This document shows, piece after piece, positions 28,302-37,102 of a stretch of 64,000 nt of DNA. Within the stretch, counting starts at the first letter, position 1; every line of letters begins with the position of its first letter. The notes below the pieces were generated by a model. It made no database searches. It saw only the letters and a program-made list of their open reading frames with translations, and was not told the origin of the DNA. The stretch spans positions 218,898-282,897 of the forward strand of contig OMWW01000003.1 of NCBI GenBank assembly GCA_900314865.1. The letters run 5' to 3'. Both the position numbers and the translations under genes were made by a program. Source of the stretch: an uncultured Erysipelotrichaceae bacterium. GTDB lineage: Bacteria > Bacillota_I > Bacilli_A > RFN20 > CAG-826.

Positions 28302-29309
28302 ATGAAAAAAGATATCTACGAGATTGAATATAGTTCGGTACTTGATGTATATCAAACACAAAAAGCAATCAAATTTGTTAAAGATACATTCCAAAAATTA
28401 TTAGCAAAGAAGCTTGATCTATTAAGAGTGACCGCTCCTTTATTTGTGAGTACAACTTCAGGATTGAATGATGGTTTAAGTGGTATTGAAAAACCTATTG
28501 GTTTTAATATTGCTGATATTGACGAAGATGTAGAAATCGTTCATTCTTTAGCGAAATGGAAACGTATGGCGTTATCTAAATACGATATCTATCTCCATAA
28601 AGGTATCTACACCGATATGAATGCGATTAGAAAAGATGAACACACTGATTTCATCCATTCTATTTATGTTGACCAATGGGATTGGGAAAAACATATCGAA
28701 GAAAAAGATCGTACTTATGGATATTTAAAAAAGACAGTGAAGAAGATTTATTCATGCATTTATAAATTGTCACTTGAAGTTAGTAAAAAGTATCCATCCT
28801 TACATAACGACTTACCAAAAGATATAGTCTTCGTATCCACTAAAGAGCTAGAGAGGAAATACCCAAATCTCACTAGAAAAGAAAGAGAAGATATGGCGTG
28901 TCGTGAATATAAAGCTGTTTTCTTATATCAAATCGGTGAAAACCTTAAAGATGGTAAGCCTCACGATAGTAGAGCGGCCGACTACGATGATTGGAAACTC
29001 AATGGTGATATCTTAGTTTATTACCCACTTTATGATATGGCCTTAGAACTATCGAGTATGGGTATAAGAGTGAATAAAGATCGACTCGTTAAACAACTCA
29101 AAACTAAAGGTGAAGAATATAAATTAGATAATAGTTATTGCGAAGCAATATTAAATGATGAATTGCCTCTTTCTATCGGAGGAGGGATTGGACAATCACG
29201 TTTATGTATGTTCATGCTTAAAAAAGCACATATTGGTGAGGTCCAAGTATCAAATTGGAATAAAGATGATGTTAGTAAACTTGCTAAACACAACATCTAT
29301 CTTTTGTAG
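28302..29309 (+). CDS. asnA: aspartate--ammonia ligase
   Basis: Makes asparagine from aspartate, ammonia and ATP. 335 residues from ATG 28302, the usual AsnA length. Class II tRNA-synthetase-like fold with the family motifs LRVTAPLFVSTTSGLNDGLS, SIYVDQWDWEK, and the terminal GGGIGQSRLCMFML. It starts immediately downstream of a TATAAT. Six bases separate it from the EIIC-like gene, so they may form one operon. Confidence 0.95.
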   Translation: MKKDIYEIEYSSVLDVYQTQKAIKFVKDTFQKLLAKKLDLLRVTAPLFVSTTSGLNDGLSGIEKPIGFNIADIDEDVEIVHSLAKWKRMALSKYDIYLHKGIYTDMNAIRKDEHTDFIHSIYVDQWDWEKHIEEKDRTYGYLKKTVKKIYSCIYKLSLEVSKKYPSLHNDLPKDIVFVSTKELERKYPNLTRKEREDMACREYKAVFLYQIGENLKDGKPHDSRAADYDDWKLNGDILVYYPLYDMALELSSMGIRVNKDRLVKQLKTKGEEYKLDNSYCEAILNDELPLSIGGGIGQSRLCMFMLKKAHIGEVQVSNWNKDDVSKLAKHNIYLL

Positions 29310-29315
29310 GTAAAT

Positions 29316-30500
29316 ATGGAAGAAGTAAAAAAAGAACCTAATAAGGTATTAGACTTTCTCATTAAAACCTTAAATGGTACTGCATATGGTTTGTTTGCAA
29401 CATTAATCGTTGGCACTATTTTTGGTGCTTTTTCCTTGTTCTTCAGTTATGGACAAGATACTAATGGATTCTGCTGGTTCATGACTCGCTTATTTAGTTC
29501 AGAAATCAGAGAAATCGGATATAACGCTCAAGGAAAGCTCATTTCTATGGGCGGACTTGGTTATGTCCTTCAAAATTTGACTGGTGCAGGAATAGGTGTT
29601 GGAATCGCAATTTCTTTGAAATTTGATCCTTTAAAAGTCATTATTTTAGGCGCGGTTGGTGAAATCGCTGCTTTCTTCTCTTTAAGCACTGGATTTGTTA
29701 TTGATCCTAGTGGATTAAACTACCTATTTGGTTCTATAAAACCTGGAGATCCATTAACTATTTATCTTGTTTGTATCGCTACCGCTTTATTAATTAAGAC
29801 GGTCTTTGTAAAGAAAACGCCTGTTGATGTTGTATTAATTCCTCTTTTTGGAGCGTTTATTGGCATGCTTCTTTCTTTAGGAATTAGATATCCTACAGTA
29901 TATGTTACTTATGCGATTCAATGGCTCGTTAATGGTGGCACAAAAGTCGCTCCATTCTTAATGGGTATCATTGTTAGTGTACTTATGGGTATGGCTCTTA
30001 CCGCTCCTATTAGTAGTGCTGCAATTGCGGCTGTGGTCTTCAATATTGCTAATGCAAGTGGAGATACAAGTGGTTTAATCATTGCTAGTGGAGCCGCTAT
30101 TGTTGGCTGTTCAACTCAAATGATTGGTTTTGCGATTCAATCTAGAAAAGACAATTCTATCGGCACTGTTATCTCTATTGCAATAGGTACAAGTATGTTC
30201 CAATTTAAGAATATCTTAAAGAAACCTATTATTTGGCTTCCAACTATCATTACTTCCGCAATTTTAGGACCTGTTTCAACTTGTTGGTTGAAGCTTAGAT
30301 GTGATGGTGCCAATGCTGGTATGGGTACTGCTGGATTAGTTGGTCAAATTGGTACGATATCTTCTATGGGTGTTGAATCATGGCAAGCCTGGGTAGGAAT
30401 ATTTGGATTAATGATTATCATGCCTGCTATCCTAGTGTTCTTATTCGACCTATTATTTAGAAAACTTGGTTGGATCAAAGAAGGAGACTTAAAGATTTAA
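29316..30500 (+). CDS. PTS EIIC-like / PfoR-family membrane protein
   Basis: 394 residues with about nine hydrophobic segments and repeated Gly-rich helices (GGLGYVLQNLTGAGIGVGIA, GSIKPGDPLTIYLVC, APISSAAIAAVVFNIANASG). The arrangement matches the PTS_EIIC_2/PfoR group, an orphan membrane family related to sugar-transport EIIC proteins. No EIIA or EIIB gene is nearby, so transport by phosphotransfer is doubtful. The transported compound is unknown. Confidence 0.75.
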   Translation: MEEVKKEPNKVLDFLIKTLNGTAYGLFATLIVGTIFGAFSLFFSYGQDTNGFCWFMTRLFSSEIREIGYNAQGKLISMGGLGYVLQNLTGAGIGVGIAISLKFDPLKVIILGAVGEIAAFFSLSTGFVIDPSGLNYLFGSIKPGDPLTIYLVCIATALLIKTVFVKKTPVDVVLIPLFGAFIGMLLSLGIRYPTVYVTYAIQWLVNGGTKVAPFLMGIIVSVLMGMALTAPISSAAIAAVVFNIANASGDTSGLIIASGAAIVGCSTQMIGFAIQSRKDNSIGTVISIAIGTSMFQFKNILKKPIIWLPTIITSAILGPVSTCWLKLRCDGANAGMGTAGLVGQIGTISSMGVESWQAWVGIFGLMIIMPAILVFLFDLLFRKLGWIKEGDLKI

Positions 30501-30519
30501 GAGGTTATTCCTCTTTTTT
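30499..30519 (+). terminator. terminator after the EIIC-like gene
   Basis: Stem AAGAGG / CCTCTT with a TTATT loop and a following T run. Confidence 0.85.
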
Positions 30520-30580
30520 CTTGTTTCATTGCTTAAAATCGGGACTATAATAAAAGTATAAATTCATATAGGAGAATAAT

Positions 30581-31984
30581 ATGGCAAATTTAGACGAAAG
30601 AATTTGTATTATTGGTGGTGGACCAGCTGGTATTTCTGCTGCCATGTATCTTCAAAAGAAGGGTTATAAAAACTTCGAGATTTATGAAAAGTTAAATAAG
30701 ATTGGTGGTAAATCATACTCTCCAAAAATCGAAGTTAACGGTGAAAAACGCACATACGAAACCGGTGCGATTATGGGTGCTCTTACATATTGGGCAGTCT
30801 CCGAAGTTGAAGAATTCGGTGGCGCCACCCATTTAGATGGACCAAATATGCGTAGAATGTATCGCGATAGCAACGGTAAAGAAATTCACCCATTTGAACC
30901 TAAAGTCGATTTCTCATTTAAAAAACTCTTTGGTCTTCTTAAGTTAAAGAAGCAAATGAAGAGATTGGTTAAAATCATGAACACCAAATATAAAGGCTAT
31001 GACTGCTATGGTCACCGCGGTGTTGCTCAAGGTAAATATGATGGTTTGTCTAAAGAAGTAGATAACCACTTACAAAGAATGACTGGTGTTAATCCAAATC
31101 TTAAAGATTTAGCGTTACCATTTGATCAATTCTGTAAACTCAATAAAGTCGAAGAAGTAATGCGTATTTGGATTGGACCATATACCTCCTTTGGTTATGG
31201 CTACTTCGATGAAATTCCTGCCGCGTATGTCATGAAATATTTAGACACCACAACTGCGATTGAATTCATTAATATGAGACTTTGGACATGGAAAGAAGGA
31301 ACTCAGTCTATCTATGTCAAAGCAAATGAAAAATTATTACATCCTGCTCATTTAAACACTGAAGTTGTTAAAGTTGAGCGTCCAGAGAATAAACGCATTA
31401 GAGTTACCATCAAAGATGAACACGGCACAAGAGTGGAAGAATTTGATAAATTAATCGTAACTACACCTCTTGATCGTTTCTTAGATTATAGTGACGCTAG
31501 AGAAGATGAAAAAGAATTATTCTCTAAGATTATTCATGAAGAATATGTTGACTATATCGCCAAGTTTGAAAAGGATAAGGGACCAACAATTTCTGGTTAT
31601 ATCTTTGATAACATGACTCCTGAAACTAGAGGCCACGCTATGGTGTATTACCATAGATGGGAAGACTTGAAAGGAAACTGCCCAAGTGTTGTTTATGCTT
31701 TAAGAAACCACGAAGGTATGGAAAGCGTACCATATGATAAGACCATTAAGATGATGGGCGAAGATATGGCGAAATGTGGCTTCCCTGTTAAAGAAAGATT
31801 ATATGAACAAGAATCATATTATTGCCCACACGTCTCTTCTAAAGATTATGCGGATGGATGGTATGACAAATTGGAAGGTATCCAAGGAAAAGGCAATACA
31901 TATTACGCTGGCGAAATTATCTCCTTCGGTGATATGGAAGATACCTGTGCTTCTAGTAAAGATCTTATCGAAAGATTCTTCTAA
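30581..31984 (+). CDS. FAD-dependent oxidoreductase (flavin amine oxidase-like)
   Basis: 467 residues. The N-terminal dinucleotide-binding motif ICIIGGGPAGISAAMYLQKK is followed by YEKLNKIGGKSYSPK, typical of the amine oxidase/phytoene desaturase and fatty-acid double-bond isomerase groups. The C-terminal FAD contact lies around YYAGEIISFGDMEDTCASS. The overall form resembles polyunsaturated fatty acid isomerases more than monoamine oxidases, but that is only a pattern impression. RBS AGGAGAA supports ATG 30581. Confidence 0.82.
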   Translation: MANLDERICIIGGGPAGISAAMYLQKKGYKNFEIYEKLNKIGGKSYSPKIEVNGEKRTYETGAIMGALTYWAVSEVEEFGGATHLDGPNMRRMYRDSNGKEIHPFEPKVDFSFKKLFGLLKLKKQMKRLVKIMNTKYKGYDCYGHRGVAQGKYDGLSKEVDNHLQRMTGVNPNLKDLALPFDQFCKLNKVEEVMRIWIGPYTSFGYGYFDEIPAAYVMKYLDTTTAIEFINMRLWTWKEGTQSIYVKANEKLLHPAHLNTEVVKVERPENKRIRVTIKDEHGTRVEEFDKLIVTTPLDRFLDYSDAREDEKELFSKIIHEEYVDYIAKFEKDKGPTISGYIFDNMTPETRGHAMVYYHRWEDLKGNCPSVVYALRNHEGMESVPYDKTIKMMGEDMAKCGFPVKERLYEQESYYCPHVSSKDYADGWYDKLEGIQGKGNTYYAGEIISFGDMEDTCASSKDLIERFF

Positions 31985-32003
31985 TCAACTTATTAATACA
32001 TTT

Positions 32004-32029
32004 AACTCCTCAGAAATGGGGAGTTTTTG
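32004..32029 (+). terminator. terminator after the flavoprotein gene
   Basis: Stem AACTCC / GGAGTT followed by TTTTT. Confidence 0.8.
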
Positions 32030-32153
32030 TTATGCAAAGAAAAATACCTAAATATAATATATGTAAAACACATACAAATATATTACTTGTAATATAATGA
32101 ACAAATTTTTTACCGAACTTACTTATATGTAAATAGAAGTTAACAAAAAATAT

Positions 32154-32181
32154 TTGCATAATATGATTGGAGTGGTATTAT
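32154..32181 (+). promoter_or_regulatory. promoter of HTH-glmM operon
   Basis: TTGCAT, a 16-base spacer, then TATTAT. The leader of about 26 bases contains TAGGAG before ATG 32214. The gene-free stretch before it (32030-32153) is very AT-rich, with another TATAAT near 32093. Confidence 0.6.
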
Positions 32182-32213
32182 ATAGCCGTTGCAAATTTTT
32201 ATAGGAGAAAATT

Positions 32214-33851
32214 ATGACAATAGCAGAAAAAATTATTCATCTACGTATTGCGAATAACATCTCACAAGAAAAATTGGCGTCTTTATTAAATGTTAGCCGC
32301 CAAAGCGTCTCCAAATGGGAAAGTGGTGAATCCCTTCCTCAAATTGATAAAGTGATGGAGATTTGTGATTTATTCAAAGTAACTGCAGATGAACTTTTAA
32401 ACGATAAAATCGTTATCCATCGTGGACAAAAACTCCAAATGAGTATTGGTGAAGATATCAAAACCAAATACTTTGGCACTGATGGATTTAGAGGTGAAAC
32501 CAATAAAGTATTAACATGTGACCATGCTTATAAAATCGGTAGATTCTTAGGCTGGTTCTATGGTAATCCAAAATTCAATTCTCAAAAACCAGGTTATAGA
32601 CCAAGAGTAGTTATCGGTAAAGACACACGTAGATCTTCTTACATGTTAGAATACGCAGTCGCAGCTGGACTTGCCGCTAGTGGTGCTGATGTTTGCTTAC
32701 TTCACGTTACCACAACTCCAAGCGTTGCCTTTGTCGTCAGACAAGACTGCTTCGATTGTGGTGTCATGATTACTGCAAGTCATAACCCATTTTATGATAA
32801 CGGTATTAAAGTTCTTAACTGCAATGGTGAAAAACTCGAGGACGCAGTTGCCTTCTTAGCTGAAGCCTATATCGATGGTGATTTAGCAAAACTCGGAGTT
32901 GAAGGAAAAGACCTTCCATTTGCAGAAAGAGGAGATATCGGTTCCATTACTGACTATAGCAGTGGACGTAACCGTTATATCGCTTACTTAATCTCTTTGG
33001 CTAGACATTCCATGAAACCTCTTAGAATTGGTTTAGATACCGCTAATGGTGCTAGCTGGATGATTGCTAAGAGCGTCTTTGATGCCTTAGGAGCACAGAC
33101 ATTTGTTATTAATAACAATCCTGATGGATTAAACATCAACCTTGATGCTGGTAGCACTCACATCGAAAAATTCTGCAAATTTGTTAAAGACAATAAATTA
33201 GATGTCGGCTTTGCTTTCGACGGTGACGCTGATAGATGTATTGCTGTTGATGAAAACGGCAAAGAAGTTGACGGTGATAAGATCATGTATCTTCTCGCTT
33301 TGAAACTCAAAGACGAAGGATCTTTAGAAAAAGATACCTTGGTTACCACAATCATGTCCAACAGTGGTCTTACCAAAGCCCTCAAACAAGTTGGTATTGG
33401 CAATGTCCAAACCAAAGTTGGCGATCGTTTCGTTTACGAAAAGATGCAAAATGATGGCTATTCTTTAGGTGGAGAACAATCTGGTCACGTTATTATTAAG
33501 AAATACGCTAGTACTGGTGATGGTGTTCTTACCGCTGTCATGGTTACTGAAAGAATGCTTGAAACCAAAGAAAGACTTTCTAAATTAGTTGCTCCAGTTA
33601 AACTCTTACCTCAAGTGACTAAGAATGTTCGCGTTACAAATAAGGCTGCTGTCGTTGCTGATGAAGCAGTTCAAGAAAAATTCAAAGAAGTTAATGCTGA
33701 AATTGGTGATAATGGTAGAGCATTATTAAGACAAAGTGGTACTGAACCAGTTGTCAGAATCATGATTGAACTTGATAGCAAAGAAAAATGCGATGAATAT
33801 ATAGATAGAATCTATAATGTCATCAAGAAAAGAGGCTATATTTGTGAATAA
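32214..33851 (+). CDS. glmM: HTH-XRE domain fused to phosphoglucosamine mutase (GlmM)
   Basis: 545 residues, about 90 more than normal GlmM. Residues 1-65 form a complete Cro/CI-type helix-turn-helix (NNISQEKLASLLNVSRQSVS, then KWESGESLP). A GlmM body follows from about residue 82 (KYFGTDGFRGETNKVLT). Visible catalytic elements are the phosphoserine loop TASHNP with Ser189, the metal loop DGDADR (336-341) and the substrate loop RQSGTEP (506-512). GlmM converts glucosamine-6-phosphate to glucosamine-1-phosphate. Operon with a hexapeptide-repeat protein and nagB. The HTH may let amino-sugar flux control its own operon. Confidence 0.9.
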   Translation: MTIAEKIIHLRIANNISQEKLASLLNVSRQSVSKWESGESLPQIDKVMEICDLFKVTADELLNDKIVIHRGQKLQMSIGEDIKTKYFGTDGFRGETNKVLTCDHAYKIGRFLGWFYGNPKFNSQKPGYRPRVVIGKDTRRSSYMLEYAVAAGLAASGADVCLLHVTTTPSVAFVVRQDCFDCGVMITASHNPFYDNGIKVLNCNGEKLEDAVAFLAEAYIDGDLAKLGVEGKDLPFAERGDIGSITDYSSGRNRYIAYLISLARHSMKPLRIGLDTANGASWMIAKSVFDALGAQTFVINNNPDGLNINLDAGSTHIEKFCKFVKDNKLDVGFAFDGDADRCIAVDENGKEVDGDKIMYLLALKLKDEGSLEKDTLVTTIMSNSGLTKALKQVGIGNVQTKVGDRFVYEKMQNDGYSLGGEQSGHVIIKKYASTGDGVLTAVMVTERMLETKERLSKLVAPVKLLPQVTKNVRVTNKAAVVADEAVQEKFKEVNAEIGDNGRALLRQSGTEPVVRIMIELDSKEKCDEYIDRIYNVIKKRGYICE

Positions 33852-34512
33852 GAAAGTCAAAACCAAAGAATTATTTTCCACTGATTGCCCATTCTTAAAG
33901 GATTTATTTGAAAAGTCTGAATATCCTTGGCAAATTCTTCCAGAGATTAAAGGCTTATGTGCCAAACTCATTGAAAATGGGATTGATGGATACCATTTTA
34001 TTGAAGAAGGTGTTCTTGTTGGTGAAAACGTCAAGATTGCTAAAACCGCGACCATTGAACCACCATGTATCATTGGAAAGGATACCGAACTTAGACCAGG
34101 TGCCTTTATTAGAGGAAATGTTATTATTGGTGAAAAATGTGTAATCGGAAATTCTTCCGAACTCAAAAACAGCATCTTATTAAATCATGTTCAAGTTCCT
34201 CACTATAATTATGTTGGCGATTCTATCTTAGGTGATTACGCTCATATGGGTGCAGGTTCCATTCTCTCTAACTTAAAAAGTGGTGGTAAAAACGTTGTCA
34301 TCCACGGTGATAAGGAATACGAGACTGGTTTAAGAAAGATTGGTGGCTTCCTCGGCGAACACGCTGATATCGGTTGTGGCAGTGTTCTTAACCCAGGTAC
34401 AGTTATTGGAAAGAATACCCAAGTTTATCCTCTTAGTATGTTAAGAGGCGTCTTCCCAGAGAACAGCATTGTCAAATCACAAGATAAAGTTGTTGAAAAA
34501 AGACCAGAATAA
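33844..34512 (+). CDS. hexapeptide-repeat (LbH) protein, GlmU C-terminal-like
   Basis: 222 residues from GTG 33844, overlapping the glmM stop by 8 bases; an ATG at 33817 is the alternative. Left-handed beta-helix repeats run from about residue 55 (VLVGENVKIAKTATIEPPCI, GKDTELRPGAFIRGNVIIGE). HVQVPHYNYVGDSILG resembles the acetyltransferase half of GlmU. No nucleotidyltransferase domain (GxGTRM) is present. Beside GlmM it plausibly acts on glucosamine-1-phosphate or a nucleotide sugar, but the reaction is inferred. Confidence 0.8.
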   Translation: MNKKVKTKELFSTDCPFLKDLFEKSEYPWQILPEIKGLCAKLIENGIDGYHFIEEGVLVGENVKIAKTATIEPPCIIGKDTELRPGAFIRGNVIIGEKCVIGNSSELKNSILLNHVQVPHYNYVGDSILGDYAHMGAGSILSNLKSGGKNVVIHGDKEYETGLRKIGGFLGEHADIGCGSVLNPGTVIGKNTQVYPLSMLRGVFPENSIVKSQDKVVEKRPE

Positions 34513-34548
34513 TTATTAAATTATTAAGAATTAAGGAGAAAAATATAA

Positions 34549-35271
34549 ATGAAAGTTGTTGTTGGAACAAATGAAGAAATTTCAAAGTTAATTGCGGAAG
34601 AATTCATTAAGCAAGTTAACAAAAAACCAAATTCCGTTTTAGGCTTAGCAACTGGTACTTCACCATTAGATGTTTACGCTAATTTAGTTAAAGCCAATAA
34701 AGAAGGAAGAGTGACATTCAAAGATGTCGTAACCTTCAACCTCGATGAATACATCGGTTTAGAAGGAACTCACAACCAATCCTATCGTTATTTCATGAAT
34801 ACCAATTTATTTGATCACATTGATATCGATAAGAGCAAAACCCACGTTTTAAAAGGTGTTGGTGATTATGAAGCCTATGCCAAACAATACGATGCCGAAA
34901 TTGCTTCCTTTGGTGGAATCGATCTTCAAATCTTAGGTATTGGTAGTGATGGTCACATTGCTTTCAATGAACCAGGTACATCATTCAATAGCTTAACTCA
35001 CGTTGCTGAACTTGCTGAAAGCACAATTGTTGATAACTCTAGATTATTCAATGATATTTCCGAAGTTCCTACTAAAGCTGTTACCATGGGTCTTAAGAGC
35101 ATTATGAATGCTAGAAAAATCGTTTTAATCGCTACTGGTAAGAATAAAGCTAAAGCTATTAAAGATTTACTCTTAGGTGAAAAAACCGAAGAAGTCCCAT
35201 GTTCAATTCTTCAAGATCACCCAGATTGCACAATCTATGTTGATCAAGATGCTTACTCTTTAGTTAAATAA
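34549..35271 (+). CDS. nagB: glucosamine-6-phosphate deaminase
   Basis: Converts glucosamine-6-phosphate to fructose-6-phosphate and ammonia. 240 residues, standard. Motifs: GLATGTSPLDVYANLV, FNLDEYIGLEGTHNQSYRYF, and GIGSDGHIAFNEPGTSF. RBS AAGGAGA at about 34533. It shares its substrate with GlmM two genes upstream, so the operon sits at the branch between amino-sugar use and energy metabolism. Confidence 0.97.
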   Translation: MKVVVGTNEEISKLIAEEFIKQVNKKPNSVLGLATGTSPLDVYANLVKANKEGRVTFKDVVTFNLDEYIGLEGTHNQSYRYFMNTNLFDHIDIDKSKTHVLKGVGDYEAYAKQYDAEIASFGGIDLQILGIGSDGHIAFNEPGTSFNSLTHVAELAESTIVDNSRLFNDISEVPTKAVTMGLKSIMNARKIVLIATGKNKAKAIKDLLLGEKTEEVPCSILQDHPDCTIYVDQDAYSLVK

Positions 35272-35293
35272 GAGCAAAACAAATATAAATATT

Positions 35294-35321
35294 AAGGTGG
35301 AAAATATTTTTCCGCCTTTTT
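35294..35321 (+). terminator. terminator after nagB
   Basis: Stem AAGGTGGAAAA / TTTTTCCGCCTT with one G-U pair, then a T run that merges into the TATAAT of the next gene. Confidence 0.85.
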
Positions 35322-35326
35322 ATAAT
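35321..35326 (+). promoter_or_regulatory. -10 box, leaderless start of phosphatase gene
   Basis: Consensus TATAAT directly on the nagB terminator tail, eight bases before ATG 35335. Confidence 0.65.
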
Positions 35327-35334
35327 ATTGATTA

Positions 35335-36117
35335 ATGAAAAAGATTAAGAAGCTAACATACATTCATGACCTAGGCGGAATTAACACTTCTAACCTTCAC
35401 CATCTTAAGCATGGGCTTCTTTTTCGTTCTAGTAACTTGAGCAAAATTGATGAAGAAGGATTAAAGAATCTTGATGAAATTTATAAGGTGAGAAATGTTA
35501 TCGATTTAAGAACTGATGACGAGATTAACCAACAACCTGAAGATTTTGTTTCAAGTAGACTTAACTACATGCATATGCCACTTCTCACAAACGAGGAGAA
35601 TCCGGCGGTCAATCGCTTAAATCGACTTGATATCCTAAGCGACCTCATAAAGCTTCCTGGAGGGGTTAAAGCACACATGAAAGGGCTATATCGAACCCTT
35701 GTTACTTCTCCAAAAGCAATAAATATGTATCGTGAAATATTCAAAATGTTGTTAAATAATAATAATGGCGAATCATTTTTATTCCATTGCACTCAAGGAA
35801 AAGATCGAACTGGAGTGCTGATTTATCTCATTTTGATTGTTTTAGGAGTGAGTAATGAAAGAGCTAAGGAAACTTATTTATCGTTTAATCATCGTTCCTT
35901 CTTTAAAAGAATTGCAATTTTCTTAGGAATGAATATTGCGGTGAGTCCAAGAAAAGCAGTGGCTTTAAATAGATGCTTAGTCGCAAAACGAATTTATATC
36001 AATTCCGCGATTGAAGAAATTGATATAAAATTTGGAGGAATAAACGCTTATATCAAAAACCAAATTGGTTTAAGCGAAGAAGATATTAAAAAATTACGTA
36101 AAATGTACGTCAAATAA
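35335..36117 (+). CDS. tyrosine/dual-specificity protein phosphatase
   Basis: 260 residues of the bacterial Y_phosphatase3 type. The signature loop FHCTQGKDRTGV carries catalytic Cys152 in the CX5R motif. The N-terminal DLGGINTSNLHHLKHGLLFR and RNVIDLRTDDEI are characteristic of the family, which also includes phosphoinositide phosphatases such as LipA and MptpB. The target is unknown. It lies before a lipid kinase and an acyltransferase, so a phospholipid-related role is possible. Confidence 0.9.
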   Translation: MKKIKKLTYIHDLGGINTSNLHHLKHGLLFRSSNLSKIDEEGLKNLDEIYKVRNVIDLRTDDEINQQPEDFVSSRLNYMHMPLLTNEENPAVNRLNRLDILSDLIKLPGGVKAHMKGLYRTLVTSPKAINMYREIFKMLLNNNNGESFLFHCTQGKDRTGVLIYLILIVLGVSNERAKETYLSFNHRSFFKRIAIFLGMNIAVSPRKAVALNRCLVAKRIYINSAIEEIDIKFGGINAYIKNQIGLSEEDIKKLRKMYVK

Positions 36118-36128
36118 GGAGAATGAAC

Positions 36129-37088
36129 ATGAAACATCTTATTGTTGTGAATTCTAAAGCTGGTCAAGAAAAGAACTTAGAAGAATTCAAAAAGAAAGTT
36201 GAAGAAGCTTTCAAAGGTTTACCACATGAAATATATGAGACCACCGGTCCTAGAAGTGTTATTCCGTTTTTAAAAGAATACCTTTCTAAGAGCAAAGAGG
36301 AAGTTAGAGTCTATGCGTGTGGTGGGGATGGCACGATTCATGAAGTCGTCAACGCGATCGTTGGATTTGATAATGTTCAATTAGCAGTTTTAGCGGTTGG
36401 AACAGGTAATGACTTTGTTAAAATCTATTCTGAAAGCAAAGATTACGACGATATCGTCAAAAATAAAACTGGTTCTGGACGTTTCCAAGATTTAAAAGCT
36501 CTCATCAATGGAACAATAGAAGAAATTGATCTCAGCAAAATGACTGGTCCTTCTATGAAAGAACCATGGTATTCCATTAATGTTATCAACTTTGGTTTTG
36601 ATGCGATTGTTGGCGCTAAAGGTAACGCTAATAAACTTAAAGGCGTAAAGAATCCTTATGGTCCTAGAGCTATTATTCCAGCTATATTAGGTGGAAGATT
36701 TAACAGAATTATTGTTAAAGCCGATGGTGAACAACTCAACAAGAAAAGAATGCTCCTTGCTTCTTTAAGCCAAGGACAATGGGTTGGTGGACAATATCAC
36801 GCTTCTCCTAAAAGCGATAACAAAGATGGTTTAATTGATGTCGTCTTACTTAGATGTATGTCTTTAGCAAGGCTCATGATTCAATACTTTGGTAGATACA
36901 CTAAAGGTGAACATCTTGATAACGAAAAATTATTAAAGAGAATCGTTTATAGACGAGCAAAAGTTATTGATATTATTAGCAAAAAAGATATCGATATCTG
37001 TGTCGATGGCGAAATCGTTCGTGGCAAGGAATTTAAAGTTGAAGTTATGCCAAAAGCCATCAAATTCGTAGTTCCAAATAACAAATAA
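36129..37088 (+). CDS. diacylglycerol kinase family lipid kinase
   Basis: 319 residues from ATG 36129, chosen because AAGGAG at 36116-36121 lies 7 bases upstream; ATG 36123 would be too close. The DAGK catalytic motif is CGGDGTIHEVVNAIVG near residue 68, with AVGTGNDF following. The family (DgkB/YegS-like) phosphorylates diacylglycerol, returning it to phosphatidate. Neighbours are a PlsC-like acyltransferase and a phosphatase, which suits lipid recycling. Confidence 0.92.
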   Translation: MKHLIVVNSKAGQEKNLEEFKKKVEEAFKGLPHEIYETTGPRSVIPFLKEYLSKSKEEVRVYACGGDGTIHEVVNAIVGFDNVQLAVLAVGTGNDFVKIYSESKDYDDIVKNKTGSGRFQDLKALINGTIEEIDLSKMTGPSMKEPWYSINVINFGFDAIVGAKGNANKLKGVKNPYGPRAIIPAILGGRFNRIIVKADGEQLNKKRMLLASLSQGQWVGGQYHASPKSDNKDGLIDVVLLRCMSLARLMIQYFGRYTKGEHLDNEKLLKRIVYRRAKVIDIISKKDIDICVDGEIVRGKEFKVEVMPKAIKFVVPNNK

Positions 37089-37102
37089 TTTATCTATAAA
37101 TT

